This document shows, in pieces, positions 57,696 through 64,000 of a stretch of DNA of 64,000 nt (position 1 is its first letter; every line of letters begins with the position of its first letter). Source of the DNA: Prochlorococcus sp. RS04. Lineage in GTDB: Bacteria > Cyanobacteriota > Cyanobacteriia > PCC-6307 > Cyanobiaceae. The notes beneath the pieces were generated by a model that did no database searches, was not told the origin of the DNA, and saw nothing but the letters and a program-made list of their open reading frames with translations. Location of the stretch: positions 1,550,001-1,614,000 of the forward strand of contig NZ_CP018346.1 of assembly GCF_001989455.1 (NCBI RefSeq). The letters run 5' to 3'. The translations under genes were made by a program, and so were the position numbers.

Positions 57696-58007
57696 CTATT
57701 TATTTTCTTTCTCTTCTTTTTCTTCTTGTTCGATTTTGAAAGAGTTGATAAAAAGCCTTATACCAATGATGAAAAATGTAATGGAGGCTATTGTCTTAAG
57801 AACTACTTCTGGTAAAAAACTTGAAATAGACCCACCTGTTAAAGCTCCTAGTAAACTTGCAAAAACAAGTGCTGAAGAAGATCCTAGAAAAACTGCTAAT
57901 GGTTTATTTGAAGTGCCACTTATAGTTAAAGTAGCTAGTTGAGTTTTGTCACCTAATTCAGCTATGAAAACAGTTAGAAATGTTGATACTAATAAACTTA
58001 AAATCAT
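57696..58007 (-). CDS. UPF0016/GDT1-family half-transporter, second gene
   Basis: 103 residues, three helices, with the single ion-binding motif AELGDKTQLATL near residue 16-27. Full-length GDT1/PAM71/Mnx proteins (Mn2+ or Ca2+ exchangers) have two such motifs in one chain; here each lies on a separate protein. It begins at the base after the stop of the first half. Confidence 0.85.
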   Translation of the reverse strand: MILSLLVSTFLTVFIAELGDKTQLATLTISGTSNKPLAVFLGSSSALVFASLLGALTGGSISSFLPEVVLKTIASITFFIIGIRLFINSFKIEQEEKEEKENK

Positions 58008-58334
58008 TTATAAATAATTTTTGAATGTTTCGTAAGCTAAAAATATACTTATCAATATCATTAAAGTACCAGTAGATAAAGCAAATTTGCTAGGAGATAT
58101 TTTTTTTGATACCCATTTACCAATAAGAACTCCTACTATGCTAGAGCTTATTAATGCTAGAGAACTTCCAAGAAAAACAATTATTGGCCTGCCCGATTCA
58201 GCAGAAAGCATTAATGTGGCTATCTGAGTTTTATCGCCAAGTTCAGCAATAAAAATTGTTGTAAAAGTCGTTATAAATATTGAAAAAAAACTTTTTTCTA
58301 GATTGTTTTCTTTTTTTTCTATTTTACTATTCAT
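58008..58334 (-). CDS. UPF0016/GDT1-family half-transporter, first gene
   Basis: 108 residues: a polar N-terminus, then three helices and the motif AELGDKTQIATLML. It overlaps the YkgJ-like gene by 4 bases and touches the second half without spacing, so a heterodimeric manganese/calcium transporter is inferred. In Synechocystis and chloroplasts the full-length homologue exports Mn to the thylakoid lumen. Confidence 0.85.
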   Translation of the reverse strand: MNSKIEKKENNLEKSFFSIFITTFTTIFIAELGDKTQIATLMLSAESGRPIIVFLGSSLALISSSIVGVLIGKWVSKKISPSKFALSTGTLMILISIFLAYETFKNYL

Positions 58335-58678
58335 TTTTCTGAAACAGCAATTCTAAAAGTTTTCATCTCTTTACTTTGGTATCCATAATTTGATGAAATA
58401 TGTTGTTTGCAGCAATCTATTAAAAATTTATCACCAGATTTTAAATATCCTTTAAATGAAGTTGAAAATTCAATTACCCGGCAAAAATGTGGTCTGGTTT
58501 CATAAATTAAGCATTTTTTATTTTCTCTGTCCAGGTTTTTACACCAACCGTCTTTAGCTGTCATCGAATTTATCAAAGCTATATCTTCTTTGTTAAGTTT
58601 GTTAGCCAATTCGCTTCTTTCATTCAAATCGAATTTACAACAAGCTCCACAATTTTCTATACATGTCCATGATTTCAT
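58331..58678 (-). CDS. YkgJ-type cysteine-cluster protein
   Basis: 115 residues. The Cys cluster CIENCGACC at the N-terminus, then GWCKNLDRENKKCLIYETRPHFCRV and FLIDCCKQH: the YkgJ pattern for a zinc or iron-sulfur site. First gene of the three-gene group with the half-transporters. Role unknown. Confidence 0.85.
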   Translation of the reverse strand: MKSWTCIENCGACCKFDLNERSELANKLNKEDIALINSMTAKDGWCKNLDRENKKCLIYETRPHFCRVIEFSTSFKGYLKSGDKFLIDCCKQHISSNYGYQSKEMKTFRIAVSEK

Positions 58679-58760
58679 AATTTAATTCAATCTTGTAACG
58701 TATCAGTACAGTTTCTTCATTTATTTGTAAAAATAGTATCACAAAACATATTCATTAATC

Positions 58761-58838
58761 ATGGCAACACTTATTCCATTGGCTGTAGTTGCGTTAGCAG
58801 GACCAGCAATTATTGCTCTTGTATTTTACCGTAAATAA
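58761..58838 (+). CDS. psb30: photosystem II protein Psb30 (Ycf12)
   Basis: 25 residues: MATLIPLAVVALAGPAIIAL plus a short VFYRK end. The L-A-G-P-A-I-I-A-L helix is the Psb30/Ycf12 signature. It is a one-helix subunit near cytochrome b559. 82 bases from the divergent YkgJ-type gene. Confidence 0.85.
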   Translation: MATLIPLAVVALAGPAIIALVFYRK

Positions 58839-58850
58839 AAGTAATTCTTT

Positions 58851-59615
58851 TTGGTGGCTTATCTGGAGGGTGTTTATTGGGATTTAGATGGTACCATCGC
58901 AAATACTGAATTAGAGGCCCATTTACCTGCTTTTAATAATGCTTTTAATGACCTTGGTATTGATTGGGATTGGGATACTAAAACATATATAAAACTTCTG
59001 AAGATAAATGGGGGCAAAAATAGGATTGCTTATTACGCTAAATCTAATAATGATAATTTGTCAGAAGATTTAATTCTCAAAATTCATGAAACAAAGCAGT
59101 TTCATTATTTAGAAATTATAAAAAAAAATTTGGTTAGTTTAAAAACTGGTGTTTTTAGATTAATAAATGAATTACATACAAAAAAAGTAAGACAATTTAT
59201 TGTTACTTCAAGTTCAAGAATTCAAGTCAATCTACTTGTTGATCATCTTTTTAATGGCTTCAACCCTTTTGAGTTCATTATTTCAAGCGAAGACGTTGAA
59301 TTAAAGAAACCAAATCCATTACCATATTTAAAGGCAATCCAATTAAGTGGTATAAACAAAAACAACTCAATTGTTTTTGAAGATTCCAATCCAGGATTGA
59401 AATCTTCCTTGGCAGCTAACTTGCCAACAATTTTTGTTCATTCAAATATCCCAGTTGTTCTTGAGGAAAATATTAAATTAGATTGTATTTTAGACAGTCT
59501 TGGTGATCAGAATAATGTGGCAAATGTAATTAAAGGCCCTAAACTAAAAAAATCATATGTTGACTATAACTTTCTGAGTAATTATTTAGTGTCTTTTAAT
59601 AATGCAAAAAACTAA
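58851..59615 (+). CDS. HAD-superfamily hydrolase (CbbY-like)
   Basis: 254 residues. Start at TTG 58851 or the adjacent GTG. Motif I YWDLDGTIANTE is the nucleophile loop; motif II is TSSSRIQ; motif III KKPNPLPYL with the Lys; motif IV FEDSNPG. The cap is the helical CbbY/Gph type. Cyanobacterial CbbY removes phosphate from inhibitory xylulose bisphosphate; assignment to that substrate is an inference. 12 bases after psb30. Confidence 0.85.
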   Translation: MVAYLEGVYWDLDGTIANTELEAHLPAFNNAFNDLGIDWDWDTKTYIKLLKINGGKNRIAYYAKSNNDNLSEDLILKIHETKQFHYLEIIKKNLVSLKTGVFRLINELHTKKVRQFIVTSSSRIQVNLLVDHLFNGFNPFEFIISSEDVELKKPNPLPYLKAIQLSGINKNNSIVFEDSNPGLKSSLAANLPTIFVHSNIPVVLEENIKLDCILDSLGDQNNVANVIKGPKLKKSYVDYNFLSNYLVSFNNAKN

Positions 59616-59928
59616 TTTTTCAAAAATTACCTACCAGTTTAATAAATTATTTTTTGGTTTTCTAAGTGATACTTGGAGAACAAAATCTATTGGTCTAATT
59701 TCTGTTTTGACAGGTTATTTTTTGTTCGCAAATTTTATTACAAAATTTATATCTGAAGGTAAAAATGAGTTGATAATGGTCCCAATAATTATTATTTTTA
59801 TTGAAATCATTATACGAATTAAACCTAACACAAGTTCAAAATTTTATTATCTATGGACAGTAGTTGATAAATTAAGAATTGGTGCAATTTATGCCGTTAT
59901 ACTTGAAGCATTTAAATTAGGATCTTAA
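59602..59928 (+). CDS. DUF565 (Ycf20-like) membrane protein
   Basis: 108 residues, overlapping the HAD gene by 14 bases. Two or three helices, and the polar segments SDTWRTKSIGLISVLTGYF and IFIEIIIRIKPN resemble the Ycf20/DUF565 family. In algae Ycf20 affects thermal dissipation; here no more can be said. Confidence 0.75.
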   Translation: MQKTNFSKITYQFNKLFFGFLSDTWRTKSIGLISVLTGYFLFANFITKFISEGKNELIMVPIIIIFIEIIIRIKPNTSSKFYYLWTVVDKLRIGAIYAVILEAFKLGS

Positions 59929-59931
59929 AAG

Positions 59932-60102
59932 CTACTCTTCTTCTTCTTCTTCAATAGGATAAACAAATCCTTGAGCTTTCCCAGTTAAAACTGATTTACC
60001 TAAAGATATAGCTTTTTGAGCTGCTATTGCTGCTTTTCCTTTCCAAACAGCGTGCCTTTGGTTCCTTTTGCTTTTTGATTTTTTCTTCTTTGGTACAGCC
60101 AT
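59932..60102 (-). CDS. rpmF: 50S ribosomal protein L32
   Basis: 56 residues: [20 protein letters not shown] followed by [21 protein letters not shown]. Typical bL32 start (A-V-P-K-K-K-x-S-K-S-R-R/K). The C-terminus ends in six Glu, which is unusual only in length. Lies between the DUF565 gene and the ftsH homologue, divergent from the latter. Confidence 0.95.
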   Translation of the reverse strand: MAVPKKKKSKSKRNQRHAVWKGKAAIAAQKAISLGKSVLTGKAQGFVYPIEEEEEE

Positions 60103-60232
60103 TCTGTTTCTTTATTTCCATATAATAATATAACCTTTAACTGGTTATCTCCAAAACTTTTGAGTATATTTTGTTTATATACGTCAATTTTTTAAATAAG
60201 CATATATGCTTCATTAATCACTTATAAAGATA

Positions 60233-61987
60233 GTGTTTAGATCAAAATTCTCATATTCAGATTCTAAATCAAGTTATTCGGATCTTCTAGAAGATATAGA
60301 GACGGGGAAAATAGAATCAATATTTTTCTATCCAAGACAGAGAGAAATTGATGTTCTGTATAAAAATGGTGATAAATTTAAAATACCTATCCTTTACAAC
60401 GATCAATTAATCCTTGAAAAGGTTACTGAAAATAAGGTAAATCTAACTATTAACAATAGTAGAAAAGAAGCCTCAGCTGCTAATTCATTTGCTTCAATAA
60501 GTCTTTTCTTGATTTTCATATTAGCTATAGTTTTAATACTGAGGAGTACATCAAAATTGGCTTCCAGAGCTTTTGGTTTTACTAAAAATCAAACTAAATT
60601 TGTAACTATTGATGATGTAGAAACGAGATTCGATGATGTAGCTGGCGTGCCTGAAGCCGCTGAGGAATTAAAAGAGGTAATAACATTTTTGAAAGAACCT
60701 AAGAAATTTGAAAATCTTGGAGCAAAAGTTCCTAAGGGAGTTCTTTTAATAGGCCCACCAGGAACAGGTAAAACATTATTAGCTAAAGCAATTGCTGGTG
60801 AATCAGGAGTGCCTTTTCTCTCAATATCGGCATCAGAGTTTGTAGAACTTTTTGTTGGTGTTGGAGCAAGCCGAGTTCGTGATCTGTTCTCTAAGGCTAA
60901 GGAAAAATCTCCTTGTATAATTTTCATTGATGAAATTGATTCCATTGGTAGGCAAAGAGGCTCTGGGATCGGAGGTGGAAATGATGAAAGAGAACAAACC
61001 CTTAATCAGCTTCTAACTGAATTAGATGGTTTTGCTGATAATTCTGGGATAATTGTTTTAGCAGCTACAAATAGACCAGATATTTTGGATGCAGCACTAT
61101 TAAGACCAGGTAGATTTGATAGGAAAATTGAAGTAATGCTTCCAGATTTAGATGGAAGAAAAAAAATTCTTTCAGTTCACTCACTTTCCAAACCACTTTC
61201 AAGCGAAGTTGACTTAGGATATTGGGCTTCTAGAACAGTTGGATTTTCGGGAGCAGATCTTGCAAACTTGATGAACGAGAGTGCTATTCACTGTGCAAGA
61301 GACGAATCTAAATTAATCAGTGACCTTCATATAGAAAATGCTCTTGATAAAATTACTATTGGCCTGAGAAGCTCATTAATAACTTCTCCTAATATGAAAA
61401 AAATTATTGCTTATAATGAAGTTGGTAGAGCAATTGTATCTGCTGCAAGAAATGGAATTGAATCAGTTGATAAAATTACGATTTTACCTAGATCTGGATC
61501 TATAGGAGGATATACAAAAATATGCCCTGACGAAGATGTAATTTCTAGTGGATTGATTTCAAAAAAACTATTATTTTCAAAAATTGAAATTGCTCTAGCT
61601 GGAAGAGCAGCAGAAACGATAGTTTTTGGTGAAGGTGAAATTACACAATGCTCCATAAATGATATCTCTTATGCGACAAATATCGTAAGGGAAATGGTTA
61701 CAAAATATGGATTTTCAATTATTGGTCCAATTTCAATGGATTCTGATAATAATGAAATGTATTTAGGAGATGGATTATTTAGAAGAAAGCCTCTGATAGC
61801 AGAAAATACCAGTTCTAGAATTGATAATGAAATCATAAATATTTCTAAAATTTCATTAAATAATTCAATAAAAATATTGAAAAAAAATAGAGTCTTACTA
61901 GATAAATTAGTTGACATACTTTTAAATCAAGAAACTATAGATAAAGAAGTTTTTAAATTAACAACTTCTAAATTGTTGAAAGTTTGA
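60233..61987 (+). CDS. FtsH homologue with lost zinc motif (FtsHi-like)
   Basis: 584 residues from GTG. Compared with FtsH it lacks the first membrane helix: only one helix (about 86-104) precedes the ATPase. The AAA+ part is intact: Walker A GPPGTGKT at 174-181, IIFIDEID, and [19 protein letters not shown]. The protease zinc motif HExxH reads NEVGR at 395-399, so both His ligands are lost, and only the later Asp in SINDISYAT remains. Plants have such inactive FtsHi proteins; this looks like a cyanobacterial counterpart, or a chaperone-like AAA+ that pairs with active FtsH. Confidence 0.93.
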   Translation: MFRSKFSYSDSKSSYSDLLEDIETGKIESIFFYPRQREIDVLYKNGDKFKIPILYNDQLILEKVTENKVNLTINNSRKEASAANSFASISLFLIFILAIVLILRSTSKLASRAFGFTKNQTKFVTIDDVETRFDDVAGVPEAAEELKEVITFLKEPKKFENLGAKVPKGVLLIGPPGTGKTLLAKAIAGESGVPFLSISASEFVELFVGVGASRVRDLFSKAKEKSPCIIFIDEIDSIGRQRGSGIGGGNDEREQTLNQLLTELDGFADNSGIIVLAATNRPDILDAALLRPGRFDRKIEVMLPDLDGRKKILSVHSLSKPLSSEVDLGYWASRTVGFSGADLANLMNESAIHCARDESKLISDLHIENALDKITIGLRSSLITSPNMKKIIAYNEVGRAIVSAARNGIESVDKITILPRSGSIGGYTKICPDEDVISSGLISKKLLFSKIEIALAGRAAETIVFGEGEITQCSINDISYATNIVREMVTKYGFSIIGPISMDSDNNEMYLGDGLFRRKPLIAENTSSRIDNEIINISKISLNNSIKILKKNRVLLDKLVDILLNQETIDKEVFKLTTSKLLKV

Positions 61988-62019
61988 TTTAATTGCTTTA
62001 AATTAAAAAAAATATTTTC

Positions 62020-62772
62020 TTGATAATTAAAAACAACACAACTAAGTTATTAGTTACGCTTTCATTTTTACTTATTCTTCCTTTTATACAAAAACAATGG
62101 TTAAATTTGTATTCACTCAATATTAATGTTATTTCCTTTTATTCAATCATTTACTATTTGAGTGGTGCAATATGTCCATCTTTGGTGTATATAAACTCTT
62201 TAAAAAACTATACTTATTATAATTTTACAAGGAATAAAATTCATAGTATAAAAATAATTAAAGGAAAAAGATTACTATTCTTAGTAGCAATAAATTTAAT
62301 ATTTCTCTCTTACTTAATTGCTGAATATATATATATAAATTTTGATTTTATATTTAATTTATTTCTTGAAGGAATTAATGTACCAAAACCGGATATTCCA
62401 CAGTTAAGTTTTTTCATATTTTTAATTTCTATCCTATTAATTTTTAAGAAATCTAGGTTTCTGTTAAAAAAAATAATATTGGTAAATTTTATTTTGATTT
62501 CTTTCTATCTTTGGCATCTTCAAATTAATAATATTAGTGTTGATGATCAGTTTTATATTTATAGATATTTTGGTTTAAATGACTTAAATTTAATTAATCT
62601 TTTTATCCTAGTCGCCATAGAAATTTTTTTCTATACGTGGTCCTTCTTATCATATAAAACTAATTTGAGCGATTGGATCGTACCAAAACCTCAAAAGGGG
62701 GATTTTATCCCCTTTTTGAATATATTTATTTTTTATTTTTTTATAATTATTTACTACTCAATACTTACTTAA
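62020..62772 (+). CDS. polytopic membrane protein, unknown
   Basis: 250 residues from TTG, with about seven hydrophobic segments and Lys-rich loops. No family pattern found. A terminator-like hairpin lies inside its 3' part (62693-62717). Confidence 0.65.
   Translation: MIIKNNTTKLLVTLSFLLILPFIQKQWLNLYSLNINVISFYSIIYYLSGAICPSLVYINSLKNYTYYNFTRNKIHSIKIIKGKRLLFLVAINLIFLSYLIAEYIYINFDFIFNLFLEGINVPKPDIPQLSFFIFLISILLIFKKSRFLLKKIILVNFILISFYLWHLQINNISVDDQFYIYRYFGLNDLNLINLFILVAIEIFFYTWSFLSYKTNLSDWIVPKPQKGDFIPFLNIFIFYFFIIIYYSILT
62693..62717. terminator. terminator-like hairpin inside coding sequence
   Basis: AAAAGGGG-GATTTTAT-CCCCTTTTT. It lies 55 bases before the stop of the membrane protein gene, and about 70 bases past the stop of the peroxiredoxin gene on the other strand. 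It is symmetrical, so it could end the peroxiredoxin message. Confidence 0.55.
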
Positions 62773-62787
62773 ATGTTTCTAATTCTT

Positions 62788-63372
62788 CTATAGGGCAGAA
62801 AAATATTCCTTACTACCTTTGGGGTCCTCTAACATTGTTTTCTCCCCGGGTGTCCAGTTTGCTGGACATACTTCATCAGGGTTTGAGGCAACATATTGAT
62901 AACCTTGAAGGATCCTTAGCGTTTCATCAACATTTCTACCTACAGGAGCCTTGTTAACAGTCGTATGCATAACTACTCCTTCTGGATTGATAAGAAATAA
63001 ACCTCTATCGGCCTCTCCATCATCATTAAGAACATTGTAAGCTTGGCAAATTTCTCTTTTTAAGTCAGAAACTAACGGGTAGTTAATATCACCTATTCCG
63101 CCTTCATTTCTTGGGGTTTGTATCCAAGCCAAATGACAGTGTTTGCTATCAACTGACACTCCAAGTATTTCAGTATTAAGAGCTGAGAAATCTTGGTATC
63201 TATCACTAAATGCAGTAATTTCAGTTGGACACACAAATGTAAAATCTAGTGGGTAGAAGAATAAAACAACCCATTTACCTCTTAGACCTGAAAGTGTAAC
63301 CTCCTTAAACTCTTGATCATATACTGCTGTAGCACTAAAGTCTGGTGCTTCTTGGCCAACTCTTAAGCTCAT
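62788..63372 (-). CDS. typical 2-Cys peroxiredoxin
   Basis: 194 residues. Reduces H2O2 with thioredoxin as partner. Peroxidatic Cys48 in [10 protein letters not shown], resolving Cys169 in [15 protein letters not shown] at 91-94 and YF near the C-terminus match the features that make such enzymes prone to over-oxidation in eukaryotes. A long upstream gap (304 bases) holds its promoter. Confidence 0.96.
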   Translation of the reverse strand: MSLRVGQEAPDFSATAVYDQEFKEVTLSGLRGKWVVLFFYPLDFTFVCPTEITAFSDRYQDFSALNTEILGVSVDSKHCHLAWIQTPRNEGGIGDINYPLVSDLKREICQAYNVLNDDGEADRGLFLINPEGVVMHTTVNKAPVGRNVDETLRILQGYQYVASNPDEVCPANWTPGEKTMLEDPKGSKEYFSAL

Positions 63373-63676
63373 GAAAAAATTTGTCCTTAATTTAAATTAT
63401 GTATGGTCTTAATGACCGTAATAAGTATTATAATTTTATTGATAATGAATTAGCAAGTTTTTTTTTAATTCAATGAAATGGCATTATTCCTTTACTAGGA
63501 AATTTACAATTTTGAATCACAATAAACTTTTAAAAAATCTCAAAAAGGAGTTAATTAAATATCCCATTAACAGGCTTGACAATAAAAATTCTAATTAAAA
63601 GAAATTTTATTTTATTTAAGATTCCTTAAAATCTAACTCTCTATAATTAGAAATATTCTTTTTAATATTTTTAATT
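63373..63676. other. divergent gap upstream of peroxiredoxin
   Basis: 304 bases between two divergent genes. Besides likely promoters it has a 41-residue frame on the + strand, ATG 63473 to stop 63598 (MKWHYSFTRKFTILNHNKLL, Lys-rich end), without a good ribosome binding site. A real small gene is possible but not shown. Confidence 0.35.
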
Positions 63677-63835
63677 ATGGCTAAATATATTGAAAGACTA
63701 AAGGAAAAAATTAAAATAAAAAAATTTGATACTAATCAGCCAGTTGGAGCTTGGATTTTCGTTGTAATTTTGAATATAGTTGGATTTGCGGGTTATTTTT
63801 ACTTAAAGGTAAATCATATACAACTAGGTAGTTAA
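63677..63835 (+). CDS. small single-helix membrane protein
   Basis: 52 residues: a basic N-terminus (KYIERLKEKIKIKKFDTNQ), then one helix, VGAWIFVVILNIVGFAGYFYL. Converges with the partial gene at the edge. Not recognised. Confidence 0.65.
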   Translation: MAKYIERLKEKIKIKKFDTNQPVGAWIFVVILNIVGFAGYFYLKVNHIQLGS

Positions 63836-63839
63836 AAAC

Positions 63840-64000
63840 TTATCTTATTTCCTTCTTAATTGAGCGACAAAAATTTTTTAGTCTTTCATTCCTCGTTAAG
63901 TCAGGTAAAGTCCAAATTGATTCCGTCTCAGGTAATTGATCTATGCTCCATTCTTTGAATTCTTCTATTATCGAATCATTATTTAATTTTGATGTATACT
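63840..64000 (-). CDS. C-terminal end of an unidentified protein
   Basis: The last 53 codons of a leftward gene that enters from the right edge, ending SIKKEIR. Contains ESIWTLPDLTRNERLKNFC. Too little to identify. Confidence 0.6.
   Translation of the reverse strand, partial: YTSKLNNDSIIEEFKEWSIDQLPETESIWTLPDLTRNERLKNFCRSIKKEIR

Overview
The window reads as core chromosome of a low-GC marine picocyanobacterium, most likely a high-light-adapted Prochlorococcus. The base composition is very AT-rich (about 30% GC by eye), genes are packed on both strands with short gaps, and TTG starts are frequent. The gene set includes chlorophyll synthesis (chlH, acsF), the photosystem II peptide Psb30, the ycf20-like DUF565 protein, CGLD27, and many DUF families known mainly from cyanobacteria (DUF2862, DUF2949, DUF2996, DUF3038, DUF3303, DUF3318, DUF4335). 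I see no insertion sequence, prophage, integrase, CRISPR array or compositionally foreign block.

Layout. 0-4.7 kb: 3' part of a tRNA-dihydrouridine synthase, a small exported two-Cys protein, a TatA/B-like protein with a 57-bp coding minisatellite, glutathione peroxidase, purT, and small proteins. 4.7-12.9 kb: aminopeptidase N, a degenerate MBL-fold protein, a DCC thioredoxin-like protein, several one-helix membrane peptides, a GNAT acetyltransferase and an S51 peptidase. 13-20.8 kb: small proteins, a cluster of an MTHFR-like barrel, a renalase-like flavoprotein and a P-loop kinase, then an HhH protein, rpsU, a phosphoribosyltransferase/deoxyribosyltransferase pair and an HNH protein. 20.9-28.9 kb: TauE/SafE permease, a three-gene ABC-2 exporter, initiator tRNA, asparaginase, CGLD27, rsfS and DUF3318. 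29-36 kb: carB, an MsbA-like ABC exporter, an S4-domain protein, tpiA and folP. 36-44.9 kb: chlH, then dapB leading a rightward run with a UbiH-like hydroxylase and DUF2949/DUF3038/DUF4335 proteins. 44.9-54.2 kb: mfd, terC, tldD-tldE-fmt, acsF. 54.2-64 kb: DUF2996, an RNase II-family protein, a split UPF0016 transporter with a Cys-cluster protein, psb30, a HAD phosphatase, DUF565, rpmF, an FtsH homologue, a membrane protein and a 2-Cys peroxiredoxin.

Together the genes cover tetrapyrrole synthesis, purine/pyrimidine/folate/lysine precursors, peroxide defence, translation and its initiation (fMet tRNA, fmt, rpsU, rpmF, rsfS), DNA repair coupling and membrane transport. The most notable observations are two apparently enzyme-dead members of well-known families: an FtsH whose HExxH is NEVGR and which lacks the first membrane helix, and an RNase II-family protein without the RNB catalytic aspartates or the RRY motif. 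Others are an exported protein whose best start codon is ATT behind a strong Shine-Dalgarno, a DUF3038 gene with no conventional start in front of its conserved N-terminus, and the 57-bp repeat array in a TatA/B-like protein. I found no clearly new multi-gene system. Everything is read by eye without database searches.
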